From DATIXJ01 sp035518715 (lineage in GTDB: Bacteria; Bacteroidota; Ignavibacteria; UBA10030; SZUA-254), in assembly GCA_035518715.1 (NCBI GenBank), contig DATIXJ010000043.1, positions 186,001 through 250,000 on the forward strand: 64,000 nucleotides of DNA. The letters run 5' to 3'. Below, piece after piece: positions 24,932 through 34,547 of the stretch (positions are counted from its first letter, which is position 1; each line of letters begins with the position of its first letter). The position numbers were made by a program, and so were the translations under genes. Under the pieces are notes generated by a model that did no database searches, was not told the DNA's origin, and saw only the letters and a list, made by a program, of their open reading frames with translations.

Positions 24932-27900
24932 TTGACCCGTGCCATTATACCAGTCCTATCGCGGCAAAGGACGAAAATGGCTCTTCTGGTCCTTGCTCAG
25001 ACAATTGTCTTCGCCCTGCTTGTTATCCCTGAGAGCTTCGGAGCATGGACCTCGACGGCTAGGTTCGAGCGCCTTTCCCTCGAGCAGGGACTTTCCCAAA
25101 GCGTTGCATTCGCGATCTACCAGGACAGACAAGATTATCTCTGGTTCGGAACTGAGGACGGTCTGAACAGATACGACGGGTATTCCGTCACCGTCTTTCG
25201 CCATCGGGAGAACGACAGCACCTCGCTTTCGAGCAGTTCGATCCGGTGCATGGGCGAGGATTCTTCGGGGAATCTCTGGGTCGGAACATGGAACGGCGGG
25301 CTGAACCGCTATCAGCCGGCATCAGGGACATTTTGCAGGTACCGGCACGATCCGCGCGACTCATCGAGCATCAGCAACGACAGGGTCGTGTCGATCCTGT
25401 GTGATTCAAAAAAAAGACTCTGGATCAGTACGTGGGGAGGAGGCCTGAATCTCTATGAACCATCGAAAAATTCATTCCGGCACTTCCGGAGCCGGGCCGA
25501 TGATCCGGGATCGGTATCAACCGATGATCTGTATGATCTCCTGGAGTCCCGCTCGGGAAAGATCTGGATAGGCAGTTTTATGGGCGGACTGAATGTGTTT
25601 GATCCCGAGAGCGGAACATTCCGGAGATTTGTCAACGTGATTGGCAATGCCCACAGTCTCAGCGATAATAGAGTGACCGCGATGTGTGAGGACTCGTCGG
25701 GGGCCATTTGGATTGGAACCTGGGGCGGCGGATTAAATTGTCTCGACGCGGAGCATGGACGGTTCACACACGTGAAATTGGACTCCGGTTCAGGCGACCG
25801 GCACCTTCATGATATCATCACGTCAATGCACCTCTCCGCGGATGGTAAGCTGTGGATTGGTACGCTCGGCGGCGGTCTTGCCGGGTACGACGTCAGGACG
25901 CGGGAGTACGGCATATACAGAAATGACCCGAACGACCCCTCCTCGCTTGCCGATGATAAAGTGTTTTCCATCTTTGAGGACAACGGCGGGATACTCTGGA
26001 TTGGGACGGGATACGGAGTCTCCAAATACGACCCCCGTAAGCAGGGAATCACACATTTTCGACGGCGGCCGGGGTTGTCCAATTCGCTCAGCAGCAACGA
26101 CGTCTTTCCAATCCATCAAGATTCCGCGGGCAGTCTCTGGATCGGAACATACGGCGGCGGACTTAACCGATACAGCCCCGCAACAAATTCGTTTCAGCAC
26201 TTTCACCATGATCCGGCAGATAACGGGTCACTGGGCAGTGAGTTTATCTATGCCCTCGCAGAGGACAAGAAGGGAAACCTGTGGATAGGAAGCGACGGCG
26301 CCGGGGTCGATTGCCTTCCCAAAGATGCATCTGCCTTCCGCCATTTCCGGTTCGATCCGGGAAATCCCCGCGGTCTCAGGAATGACTACATTCGCTGTCT
26401 GCTCGTTGACCGACAGGATGTCCTGTGGATCGGGACGGGAGCAACGGGAATCCAGTGTTGCGACCCGGTGACGGGAAACTTCCAGTCATACCGGCATAAT
26501 CCGGATGATCCGCACAGTCTCGGCGATGATGAAATCCAGTGTTTTTTTGAAGACCACGAGGAGACTATCTGGATTGGCACAGTGCGAAACGGCCTTCAGG
26601 AATTTGATCGGCATTCCGGGACCTTTTCCCATTACTCACGGATGGATAACGATTCGGCGAGTTTAAGCAGCAACCATGTGCAGGTGATTGCCGAAGACAG
26701 CAAAGGCGTCATCTGGGTGGGCACCAACGGCGGAGGTCTCAACCGGTTGATCAGGGAGCGGGGGAAGTTCCGGCACTATGGTGAGCGGGAAGGTCTTCCC
26801 AACGAGGTGATCTACGGAATTCTCGAAGATCGTGAAGGATTTCTTTGGATGAGCACCAACAAGGGTCTGGCCCGATTCCGGCCGGAGACAGGTGAGTGCA
26901 GGAGTTTTGACATCAACGATGGATTGCAAAGTAATGAATTCAATTACAATGCATACGCCCTGGGCAAAGACGGCACGCTGTATTTCGGAGGAGTGAATGG
27001 GTTCAACGCCGTGCAGCCGGAGCGGCTCTCCATGAATCTTCACGTACCCCGGGTCGTTCTCACGACGTTCATGGTGATGAATGTTCAGCGGCCGGATCCC
27101 TCAATGCAAAGCGGGGTGGTCGAGCTTGCGTCCGACCAGAATTTTTTCTCGTTCGAATTTGCGGCGCTTGATTTCAGCTCTCCGCTGAAAAACGTGTACT
27201 CTTACAAGCTCGAGGGTGTCGATCCGGCATGGGTGACGACCCGGACGCGCAGGTATGTAAATTATGCGGGAGTGCGGCCGGGGTCATACATCTTCAGAGT
27301 TCGGGGTTCGAACGGCGACGGTATCTGGAACGAACAGGGGATCTCCGTTCGCATAACGGTTTCCCCGCCGTTCTGGCAGACCTGGTGGTTTCGCCTTGGT
27401 GTGTTTTGTTCGGCTGCCTCGGTGCTTTTTCTGCTGTATCGTCTGCGCGTATCAAAAATTGTGGAGCTTGAACGAATGCGGACGCGAATTGCCAGCGATC
27501 TGCACGACGACATCGGGTCCACACTCACCAAAATCACCGTCCAGTCCGAAATGATCCAGACCTTGCAGGATGAAGAACGGATCCGGACGCTCTCGCGAGA
27601 GATCGGCAACGCCAGCAGGGAAATTATCAGCATGTTGTCGGATATTATCTGGTCGATTGATGCCCGCAAGGACACTCTTGGCGATCTGTTCACGCGAATG
27701 CAGGATTTTGGGATGGACGTCCTCACTCCCCGGCAGATTCTTATCCGGTTCGAATGGGATCGTACGGGGGACCGCACGAACATCCCGTTCAACATCAGGC
27801 AAAACCTCTACCTGATATTCAAGGAAGCCATCAATAATATTGCACGCCACAGCGATGCCCGCAATGTTGTCTGCCGCTGGACGGAATCGGATAACCGTTT

Positions 27901-28063
27901 TCGTTTCGAGGTCGAAGATGATGGTGCCGGAATGCGCGAGCAGACAAAACGCGGCGGTTTTGGACTGCACAACATGAAGATGCGCGCCGGCAAAATCGGC
28001 GCGAACTTCGAGCTTAACACCGAACGCGGGGTGAAAATCTCCGTCTCGGGAATATCTCTGTAA
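24932..28063 (+). CDS. Propeller-type two-component sensor histidine kinase
   Basis: A 1043-aa membrane sensor. The TTG start at 24932 is supported by GGGAGG 6 bp upstream; an ATG at 24977 is the alternative. After a signal-type segment, residues about 45-670 hold a series of two-component-regulator propeller repeats (LWFGTEDGLNRYDG and similar, about 13 times), forming twin sensor propellers outside the membrane. A Y_Y_Y domain follows (to about 810), then one transmembrane helix near 825. The kinase part has the HisKA_3 box with phospho-accepting His858 (SDLHDDIGSTL) and an ATP-binding domain with EDDGAGM and GGFGLHNMKMRA. The regulator gene follows 33 bp later. The signal is not known; sugar sensing is common in the family. 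Confidence 0.9.
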   Translation: MTRAIIPVLSRQRTKMALLVLAQTIVFALLVIPESFGAWTSTARFERLSLEQGLSQSVAFAIYQDRQDYLWFGTEDGLNRYDGYSVTVFRHRENDSTSLSSSSIRCMGEDSSGNLWVGTWNGGLNRYQPASGTFCRYRHDPRDSSSISNDRVVSILCDSKKRLWISTWGGGLNLYEPSKNSFRHFRSRADDPGSVSTDDLYDLLESRSGKIWIGSFMGGLNVFDPESGTFRRFVNVIGNAHSLSDNRVTAMCEDSSGAIWIGTWGGGLNCLDAEHGRFTHVKLDSGSGDRHLHDIITSMHLSADGKLWIGTLGGGLAGYDVRTREYGIYRNDPNDPSSLADDKVFSIFEDNGGILWIGTGYGVSKYDPRKQGITHFRRRPGLSNSLSSNDVFPIHQDSAGSLWIGTYGGGLNRYSPATNSFQHFHHDPADNGSLGSEFIYALAEDKKGNLWIGSDGAGVDCLPKDASAFRHFRFDPGNPRGLRNDYIRCLLVDRQDVLWIGTGATGIQCCDPVTGNFQSYRHNPDDPHSLGDDEIQCFFEDHEETIWIGTVRNGLQEFDRHSGTFSHYSRMDNDSASLSSNHVQVIAEDSKGVIWVGTNGGGLNRLIRERGKFRHYGEREGLPNEVIYGILEDREGFLWMSTNKGLARFRPETGECRSFDINDGLQSNEFNYNAYALGKDGTLYFGGVNGFNAVQPERLSMNLHVPRVVLTTFMVMNVQRPDPSMQSGVVELASDQNFFSFEFAALDFSSPLKNVYSYKLEGVDPAWVTTRTRRYVNYAGVRPGSYIFRVRGSNGDGIWNEQGISVRITVSPPFWQTWWFRLGVFCSAASVLFLLYRLRVSKIVELERMRTRIASDLHDDIGSTLTKITVQSEMIQTLQDEERIRTLSREIGNASREIISMLSDIIWSIDARKDTLGDLFTRMQDFGMDVLTPRQILIRFEWDRTGDRTNIPFNIRQNLYLIFKEAINNIARHSDARNVVCRWTESDNRFRFEVEDDGAGMREQTKRGGFGLHNMKMRAGKIGANFELNTERGVKISVSGISL

Positions 28064-28096
28064 TCATTCCCATGTTCATGGGATGGATGATGGACT

Positions 28097-28747
28097 ATGG
28101 TCTCTGTACATTCAGACATGATATCGGTTGGGATTGTCGAAGACGACACGAACGTGCGGGAGGCGTTGCAGGAGTATTTCAATTCCCTTGCCACGTTTCA
28201 GTGTCAGGTGGCCGTTGAGTCTGCCGAGAAGTTTCTTGCCGTCGCCTCCCAGCCCTCCGGACCCGATGTCATCCTCATGGATATCGGTCTTCCCGGAATG
28301 TCCGGGATCGATGCGACGCGTTTGTTCCGGTCGGTCTATCCGGATTCGGAAATCATCATGCTGACCATTTACCATGATCCGGAGAAGATTTTTGACTCGC
28401 TATGTGCCGGAGCATCGGGATATCTCCTGAAAACGGCTCCCTTTTCGGAGATCAGAGGCGCGGTCGAGCTCGTTTATAACGGGGGTGCCCCGATGTCTGC
28501 GCAGATCGCTCGCAAGGTGATCGGATATTTCAGACCTGCCCAGGTCAAAGAGTCCGAAAGCCCGTTGACGGCAAAAGAGCGGGAAGTGATATTCGGGCTG
28601 GTCGATGGGCTGAGCTACAAAATGATCGCCGACAGGATGATGATCAGCATAGAAACTGTCAGGTCTCATATTAAGAGCATTTACAACAAACTCCACGTTC
28701 ACTCCAAAGCTGAAGTGATCGGAAAATCCTTCAAGGGCGAAATTTAA
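28097..28747 (+). CDS. NarL/FixJ-family response regulator
   Basis: A 216-aa DNA-binding regulator and partner of the sensor kinase. The receiver domain has the acidic pair EDD (near residue 15), the phosphorylated Asp62 in LMDIGLPG, Thr in MLTIYH and the Lys in YLLKTA. A LuxR-type helix-turn-helix follows (SPLTAKEREVIFGLVDGLSYKMIADRMMIS, then VRSHIKSIYNKL). The start at 28097 is first in frame; a later ATG at 28118 gives the more usual N-terminus. Both sides of the gene carry short hairpins built on ATGGGATG, which could be its sites. Confidence 0.92.
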   Translation: MVSVHSDMISVGIVEDDTNVREALQEYFNSLATFQCQVAVESAEKFLAVASQPSGPDVILMDIGLPGMSGIDATRLFRSVYPDSEIIMLTIYHDPEKIFDSLCAGASGYLLKTAPFSEIRGAVELVYNGGAPMSAQIARKVIGYFRPAQVKESESPLTAKEREVIFGLVDGLSYKMIADRMMISIETVRSHIKSIYNKLHVHSKAEVIGKSFKGEI

Positions 28748-28763
28748 GCCCGCTTCTTATCCA

Positions 28764-28783
28764 CATCCCATCATTATGGGATG
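28764..28783. other. ATGGGATG palindrome after the response regulator gene
   Basis: CATCCCAT and ATGGGATG form an 8-bp stem with a 4-nt loop. The same core, in an imperfect hairpin, lies at 28067-28083, between the kinase and regulator genes. No T run follows, so it is a candidate binding site rather than a terminator. Confidence 0.35.
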
Positions 28784-28861
28784 GTATCTCTGACCTCCGG
28801 AATGTAGCTTTCCTCTGAAACAGCTTTCCACCGGGAACCGATAAGCTGAAAGGAAAAAGCC

Positions 28862-29704
28862 ATGAATCCGTTTTCTCTCTCTCGAAGGGTCGCCGTCGCC
28901 CTTGTTGTTGTTGTGACTGCATCGTTCGCGATGGTTGCCAGAGCGCAGCAATCTACCGATGATGTGATCTATCTCAAAGACGGCTCAATCCTCAAGGGAA
29001 AAATATTCGAAGAGGTGCCGGCAAAATACATCAAGCTGCAGACTCCGGACGGCAAAATCCGGGAATACAAAATGAAGGCCATTAAATCCATCACGCGCAC
29101 CCCGCAGGCGAATACGGAAACGATCGAGGCAGCCGACAAGGATCCCGCAGTGAAAGGCGGCGCCGTCATTCCGCCGGCGCAGTCCTCTCCACCGCTTGCG
29201 CCCCAACAGACGAAACCTCTCCAGCTGACACCGCAGGCGGGCCCGATGGTCTTTGCCGAACGGAAATCACCCACCGCGGCTTTTATTCTATCATTTCTGG
29301 TACCCGGGATGGGGCAGTTTTACAACGGTCAGTATCTTAAAGGGGGAATTCAAACCGGAGCATTTGTTGCGGGAATCGGCGTGATGCTGGCGTGGGGACG
29401 AGCGAACAGCTATTCTTCAGAGCCGTACACCGACTATTCCTATTACGGAACCTACACGTATTACCACACATGGGACGAAGACTACACTACTGCCTGGATG
29501 TATATCGGGGCAGGAGTTGCGGTGAGTTCCTGGATCTGGTCGATGATCGATGCGCCAATCTCCGCGAACCATATCAACGATGAGCATTTCAATAACAGCT
29601 ACGGTCATATGATTGAGATGGGGAGCGACCGGTATGTCGTTGGCATCGATGTGGGGATGCAGGAAAGAGGTCTCGGGGCGCGGGCCGTGGTTCACCTTCC
29701 GTGA
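28862..29704 (+). CDS. Exported/membrane protein with a DUF5683-like region
   Basis: A 280-aa protein with a signal peptide (cleavage near ARAQ). Residues about 35-75 (VIYLKDGSILKGKIFEE...) match a small beta domain common in Bacteroidota exported proteins. A Pro/Gln-rich linker leads to the membrane part (about residue 138 on: FILSFLVPGMGQFYNGQYLKGG, a TM2/DUF5683-like hairpin), then a Tyr-rich loop and another helix. Role unknown. A ribosome site (AAAGGA) is 8 bp upstream. It faces the next gene end to end. Confidence 0.68.
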   Translation: MNPFSLSRRVAVALVVVVTASFAMVARAQQSTDDVIYLKDGSILKGKIFEEVPAKYIKLQTPDGKIREYKMKAIKSITRTPQANTETIEAADKDPAVKGGAVIPPAQSSPPLAPQQTKPLQLTPQAGPMVFAERKSPTAAFILSFLVPGMGQFYNGQYLKGGIQTGAFVAGIGVMLAWGRANSYSSEPYTDYSYYGTYTYYHTWDEDYTTAWMYIGAGVAVSSWIWSMIDAPISANHINDEHFNNSYGHMIEMGSDRYVVGIDVGMQERGLGARAVVHLP

Positions 29705-29728
29705 GGAAATTGTACCGGAATGGAGCGG

Positions 29729-29757
29729 AGCGGGACAACCTCGTACGGTGTCCCGCT
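29729..29757. terminator. Hairpin between convergent genes
   Basis: A 9-bp stem (29729-29737 with 29749-29757) with an 11-nt loop lies between the stop codons of two facing genes, as a shared two-way terminator would. It lacks a clear T run. Confidence 0.45.
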
Positions 29758-30461
29758 TAGTCTTTGAAGAGCGTCTCGCCCTTGATCAGCCACGAGAGAC
29801 CGAATGCAAGAAGCATGACGGCTTCAAGGATCAGAACGATTCTGTCTTTCGCGAGAATGGCTGAGCCGAGGATCATTCGCAGAACGACGAGGAGAATTAT
29901 TGAGGCGAAGATCGTAAGACCGCAGAGGTGGTAAATCCTGTTTCGAAGGTTCTTCCTCCGTGATCGGAGTTCGGCTTTCCGGTCACTGAGTGTGAACAGG
30001 AAGAACGAGTTGATCGCAAGAAGAATGAAAAAGATGCATGCGCAGGTGAGGTGGATCCTGTCGGAAGATTCCGGGCTCAGCTGAAAAACCCCGACCAGCC
30101 GCGCGGGGACGAACTCGTGATAGCAGGGAAAGAGTGCAATCCCGAAACCAGCCAGGCCGCTCATCTTGGAAACAATGCTGTCAATCCTCTCATATCCCCG
30201 ATAGGTTGCGAGAAACAGAGAAACGCTGACGAGAAGTCCGCAGAAGAAATCCCTCATGTTGGTATAATAGTAGGAGCTGATCGAATCCTGGACCGGCGTA
30301 CCCGAGAAGAGAAATCCTCCAAGCATGCACACAAACGGGAGAGCGATACCCAGAATGCCGATCGATCTGCGGAGGTTGAGGTACGAGACAACCATCTCGT
30401 CATTCTGCTTCCGCAGATATGAACCGGGGGAGAGATCGAAATATGTTCTTGGTCGGGGCAA
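29757..30461 (-). CDS. Polytopic membrane protein, unknown
   Basis: A 234-aa inner-membrane protein with about six hydrophobic helices (from residue 30: SIGILGIALPFVCMLGG, then FFCGLLVSVSLFL, and LTCACIFFILLAINSFFLF, and the C-terminal IVLILEAVMLLAFGLSWL). The pattern is like DUF998-type proteins, with an SISSYYYTNMRD loop, but I cannot place it with certainty. No enzyme motif seen. The 158 bp between it and the next minus-strand gene show nothing notable. Confidence 0.7.
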   Translation of the reverse strand: MPRPRTYFDLSPGSYLRKQNDEMVVSYLNLRRSIGILGIALPFVCMLGGFLFSGTPVQDSISSYYYTNMRDFFCGLLVSVSLFLATYRGYERIDSIVSKMSGLAGFGIALFPCYHEFVPARLVGVFQLSPESSDRIHLTCACIFFILLAINSFFLFTLSDRKAELRSRRKNLRNRIYHLCGLTIFASIILLVVLRMILGSAILAKDRIVLILEAVMLLAFGLSWLIKGETLFKD

Positions 30462-30619
30462 GGCGATGATCCTGAAAAATCAATTACGAACCGTGTGGAT
30501 GGAAACCCAGCCGCACTCTGAAAAGTTAGTGGAGAAATGTGGGATTGTCAAGGAAGGTCGTGTGGAAGCATTTCCCGAGGAATCACGTCATCCGGATCAT
30601 GTTGTTCCGGCAGGAAAAC

Positions 30620-31363
30620 TCACCTAAAGCCGTTCCAGGTAGAATAATTTGCCGGCGAAATTGGGATCTCACTGCACCAGGAACAAACGGAATCTCTTTG
30701 TGAAGACCACGTACCGGCGTGATCTGGAGCGGCTTGAGTGAATTTAAAGTATTCGAAATCTCCGCCGGCCCCGAATACCTCGAACACGAAATCGTACGAA
30801 TACTTTCCATCAACCAACCACGGGATGACGGTGAAAAAACCGGATTCATTGAATACGAAGTTCGGCTCAGTGTACATTACCCCGCGGAGGTTCCGATAGA
30901 TATCCGCGAGCCGGGCCGGATGAAAGGGCCTTGCGAACCTGAAGTATGCCCATCCCATCTCGTTGGGTTCCTCCAATATCGAATCGGGTTGCAATGCGCG
31001 GGGGAGCGTATCCCAGCCGGTATACGTGCCGTTGCGCACCAGCGCCGCGGTGCTGTCATCGAATTTCACCGCAAGCACGCCGATCTCCCATGGCGGCTGG
31101 AACCGAATTGAAACCTGGCTTACCGAATCTGCGAAGACAGATCGTATGTATTTCAAATTGAAGAGATGACGGCTTACCAGCGAATCCGGTGGTGTCAGAT
31201 CCCCGCTAAACCAGAGAGCCGCGTTGTACGCTTCCGTGCTATCCACAGCAGAATACGTAAAGATTGGCCCGGGCGTTATCGTCACATCATTTACAGTGCA
31301 GCCGGAAGGATTGCCTACAAATGCGGACAGAATAACAAAGAGCTTCAAGGCCCGTTTATTCAT
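30620..31363 (-). CDS. Probable secreted lipoprotein, unknown
   Basis: A 247-aa protein with a signal sequence (MNKRALKLFVILSAF) and a possible but imperfect lipobox (NPSGC, Cys22). The mature part is beta-rich with aromatic and Asp/Ser patches and no recognised domain. It starts within the stop codon of the preceding T9SS protein gene (ATGA), so it is the last gene of a five-gene operon and is likely translated together with it. Function unknown. Confidence 0.65.
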   Translation of the reverse strand: MNKRALKLFVILSAFVGNPSGCTVNDVTITPGPIFTYSAVDSTEAYNAALWFSGDLTPPDSLVSRHLFNLKYIRSVFADSVSQVSIRFQPPWEIGVLAVKFDDSTAALVRNGTYTGWDTLPRALQPDSILEEPNEMGWAYFRFARPFHPARLADIYRNLRGVMYTEPNFVFNESGFFTVIPWLVDGKYSYDFVFEVFGAGGDFEYFKFTQAAPDHAGTWSSQRDSVCSWCSEIPISPANYSTWNGFR

Positions 31364-32661
31364 TTCATCAGCACCATCTTCTTTGTCTTGATGAAACGGC
31401 CTGCAGTTAAGCGATAGAAATAGACTCCGCTCGGAATGCTCGAGGCATTCCAGATGATGGTATGTTCCCCGGGTTGCTGCAGTTCATCGGCGAGAGTGGC
31501 GATTTGCTCGCCGAGGATATTGTAGATTTTCACTGTTACGTCAGCCGCTTGAGGCAGCGTAAATCGTATTTGAGTCGAGGGATTGAAGGGATTGGGGTAA
31601 TTCGGCGACAAGGAGTACCTGAGCGGCCTGAGCTTGTTATCCTGTACGGGCGTTAACAATTCCCAGGTTGACAATTTCCTCCAATTATCCACCCATCTGC
31701 TTCCGTCCCACATTTGCAGGACGTATTGCGTCTCATTTCCGTCTGGATCATACGTCATTGTGGCAAGCCAGTAGTTCTCCCACCCACTGCCATTCCATGA
31801 CTGGTCCATCTTGCCTGTATCGTATCCCCTGCCATCAAACGAGTAGGTGTCCAGCGAACCGTTCGTCCATACGGAGTCACTCCAGTATTGCCACAGATCG
31901 GTGGAATCGTGTCCGTTGACATCATACGAATACATAACTCTCTCGGTATTCACCCAGGAGTTACCGTCCCACGATGCAATGAGTTCGGATGTGTATTTTC
32001 CGTTGGAATCATGCTCGCCGGTGTACTGATATCCATTTACCCACCCAGTGCTGCTCCACGCCTGTCCCACGAGGCTCACAAAGAATCCATTCGTATCATA
32101 CGAATATGTACTCCGCCCATAATTTGCCCAGCCCGTATCACTCCATTCTTGCTCCAGCTCGACTTCATCGTATCCGTTCGCACCGTACGAGTATGTCGTG
32201 AGTTGATAATTGAGCCACATAAAGCCGTTGGCACCCCAGTCCCATGACTGGTACAACCATGTGGCAATGCGGCCCTGCTCATCCATCGACCAGGTGGATA
32301 ACGAAGAATTCACCCAGACACTTCCATCCCACGTCTGGTACAACCATTTTGTACTATTGCCAAGTGAATCGTATGAATAGGTACTGTACGAGAAGTTCAC
32401 CCATGCGGAGGTCGCGGTGTCCCAGTTTTGGGTAATTATGGACTGGAGAACCATTCCGCCGAGGACCGATTTGTGCTGAACATTTCTCCTCGGGGAAAAA
32501 CGGAATGAGTCCGGTCTTGTCCCTTCTTCTCTGACGATATCCCGGACTGCATGTGCGAGCTTCGGGAACCCGCGCTGATGATTCATTCCAAGATCCTGAG
32601 CCACAAGACCCATGAGTGGAATGGTCGTCAAGACCACTAAGCAAAAGAGAAGCTTCTTCAT
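31360..32661 (-). CDS. Repeat-rich T9SS cargo protein
   Basis: A 433-aa protein with a signal peptide (MKKLLFCLVVLTTI, cleavage near GLVAQ), about seven to eight repeats of roughly 40 residues (residues about 80-325: TYSYDxxG followed by W...W.N; recalls YD/RHS-like repeats) and a C-terminal type A sorting domain (NYPNPFNPSTQI to the terminal KMVLMK). T9SS cargo of this kind is sent to the cell surface or the medium; the repeats suggest binding or adhesion. The start at 32661 is chosen over an ATG 15 bp earlier because GGGAG lies 8 bp before it. Operon: fourth of five. Confidence 0.82.
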   Translation of the reverse strand: MKKLLFCLVVLTTIPLMGLVAQDLGMNHQRGFPKLAHAVRDIVREEGTRPDSFRFSPRRNVQHKSVLGGMVLQSIITQNWDTATSAWVNFSYSTYSYDSLGNSTKWLYQTWDGSVWVNSSLSTWSMDEQGRIATWLYQSWDWGANGFMWLNYQLTTYSYGANGYDEVELEQEWSDTGWANYGRSTYSYDTNGFFVSLVGQAWSSTGWVNGYQYTGEHDSNGKYTSELIASWDGNSWVNTERVMYSYDVNGHDSTDLWQYWSDSVWTNGSLDTYSFDGRGYDTGKMDQSWNGSGWENYWLATMTYDPDGNETQYVLQMWDGSRWVDNWRKLSTWELLTPVQDNKLRPLRYSLSPNYPNPFNPSTQIRFTLPQAADVTVKIYNILGEQIATLADELQQPGEHTIIWNASSIPSGVYFYRLTAGRFIKTKKMVLMK

Positions 32662-32675
32662 GACAGAATCTCCCA

Positions 32676-33575
32676 TTACTTCATCAATACCATCATCTTT
32701 GTTTCAACGAAACTACCCGCAAGGAGCCGATAGACATATACCCCGCTCGCGAGATGCGACCCATCAAACTTCACCTCATGTCTTCTAGGTTCCTGAATCC
32801 CATTGACGATTGTTGCCACGGTTCTTCCAAGGACATCGTAAACCGACAAACCGATAAATGATCTTCGCGGTAGATCATATTGGATAGTTGTGGATGGGTT
32901 GAAAGGGTTGGGATAGTTCTGGGAGAGAGTGATTGCCGCTGGCAGAGCGGTCGCCCGTTGAGAGACCGAAGTGAGACCCCCATAAATCTCGCCGTTGATT
33001 CTTGCACCGAATATGCTCTGGGATTGAGCCGGCTCATCTACCAGAAGAATCAAACCGAGACTATCCGCAATACGATATCCCGTCCAATTCGTGTTGAACT
33101 CGTAAATCTTCTTCGTCAGTCCAAAAACGGTATCGATAGAGATTCTCCGAAGATGCATCGTGTCGTTCCAGGGAAAGATCGTGATAACCCCCGGCGATGT
33201 TCGGGAAAAATCAAAGAAGAGATAATCCGCACCTCCCAGATATTCATGGACGCCGGCGCTGTCTTCGCGGAACAATGTGATTATCGGCGGATCAGTTTGC
33301 CACGAGCGGATCTCCTGCATCACGACATAGGTCATCCCGTCCGGCAGGAGGGAATCACCGACAATCTCGCGGTGCACTCTGTAGCTTGTGTCATAATTCC
33401 AGTAATAATCCCAGGTGTTGCCCGCTTCCAGGCGGAAGTGGTTCTGTGCCGGGGAATCTATGATGAACGGAAACGTGATCAGTATGGTCCAGACGATTCT
33501 CCGAACATTTGGACCCCACACCGAACGCTTCGCCGGGTGTTTTCTGACAATATGCTGTTCGAGAATAGCCAACAT
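32676..33575 (-). CDS. T9SS cargo protein, unknown domain
   Basis: A 299-aa exported protein. The ATG at 33575 has GGAGGG 5 bp upstream, so it was preferred over the ATG 12 bp earlier. A hydrophobic segment (about residues 30-45) follows a long basic n-region, as in a signal peptide. The middle has no recognised domain: beta-rich, with W, Y and D. The last 85 residues are a type A sorting domain (NYPNPFNPSTTI, SVYDVLGRTVATI, MMVLMK), closely like those of its two upstream neighbours. Third of the five-gene operon. Confidence 0.8.
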   Translation of the reverse strand: MLAILEQHIVRKHPAKRSVWGPNVRRIVWTILITFPFIIDSPAQNHFRLEAGNTWDYYWNYDTSYRVHREIVGDSLLPDGMTYVVMQEIRSWQTDPPIITLFREDSAGVHEYLGGADYLFFDFSRTSPGVITIFPWNDTMHLRRISIDTVFGLTKKIYEFNTNWTGYRIADSLGLILLVDEPAQSQSIFGARINGEIYGGLTSVSQRATALPAAITLSQNYPNPFNPSTTIQYDLPRRSFIGLSVYDVLGRTVATIVNGIQEPRRHEVKFDGSHLASGVYVYRLLAGSFVETKMMVLMK

Positions 33576-33596
33576 AATGCCCTCCATTTGTCGATC

Positions 33597-34517
33597 TCAC
33601 TTCATCAAAATCAGTTTCCTGGTCTGTGCAAAATTGCCGGCCGAAAGTCGGTAGAAATAGACCCCGCCCGACAAGTGTGACGCGTCAAATTTTGCTCGAT
33701 GTGTCCCCGGCTCCTCAATCCCATTGACAATTGTTGCCATTGGTCTGCCGAGGACATCATAAACCGACAAGCGAACATTCAACCTTCTGGGTAGATCGTA
33801 TTCGATTGTTGTGGATGGGTTGAAAGGGTTTGGATAATTTTGGAGGAGTTGAAGGGTATTAGGGATTGGTCTGTGGACCTCCCGCACCTGTTCAACGGGG
33901 CAAACAAAGCAAGTGTTCAGTGAGTCAGCCAAATGGACTCCATATTTATAAATAGTGAGCCGAAGGTCCGCCGGAAATGTCAACGCCGGTGTTGCGATCG
34001 TTACATCAGAATCCGTTATCATATTGATATGTATCGGATTCCCGGATGTATCGCGCAGCAGTCCAGAATTATCTACGAGAAAGATGCTGTCACAGCGCCT
34101 TCTGAGGAACTCCGGATCCGGCCAGTCAATTCTGTAATTACCGGGATCCACTATGGGCGTGAACAGCTGAAAGGTATCAGGCTGTGCAGGGTTGATGGGG
34201 ATGCCGCGGACATCCAACGGGATAAATCCTGAACCATACTCTCCCGGTTCGGATGTCGAAATTTTCATCCATCGGACATTCCAGCAGAAACATGGCGGGT
34301 ATTCATTTTCCACATACCAGGGACCAATGGAATCTTTTCCATACGTTCCTGCAGCCGTATTTGCCATAAAAAGGCGGCCGGTGTCACTCTCGGCGTAATC
34401 TTGAGAACATCGTATCCAGATTGTGGAAACATCCTGTCCACATGCCACGCCCATTGCGAATATCGTAACGATCATTGGGAATATTAAACGGGACAAACGA
34501 AATGGAGTCAATTTCAT
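33597..34517 (-). CDS. T9SS cargo protein, unknown domain
   Basis: A 306-aa exported protein with a signal peptide (cleavage near VACGQ). The central part has several Cys (RCS, CFCW, CFVC) that may form disulfides outside the cell; no known domain. The C-terminal 85 residues are a T9SS sorting domain (NYPNPFNPSTTI, SVYDVLGRPMATI, KLILMK), similar to that of the two neighbours. GGAG lies 9 bp before the start. Second of the operon. Confidence 0.8.
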   Translation of the reverse strand: MKLTPFRLSRLIFPMIVTIFAMGVACGQDVSTIWIRCSQDYAESDTGRLFMANTAAGTYGKDSIGPWYVENEYPPCFCWNVRWMKISTSEPGEYGSGFIPLDVRGIPINPAQPDTFQLFTPIVDPGNYRIDWPDPEFLRRRCDSIFLVDNSGLLRDTSGNPIHINMITDSDVTIATPALTFPADLRLTIYKYGVHLADSLNTCFVCPVEQVREVHRPIPNTLQLLQNYPNPFNPSTTIEYDLPRRLNVRLSVYDVLGRPMATIVNGIEEPGTHRAKFDASHLSGGVYFYRLSAGNFAQTRKLILMK

Positions 34518-34547
34518 CTCAAGAGCTCCTAACGACTGGCGATTCAG

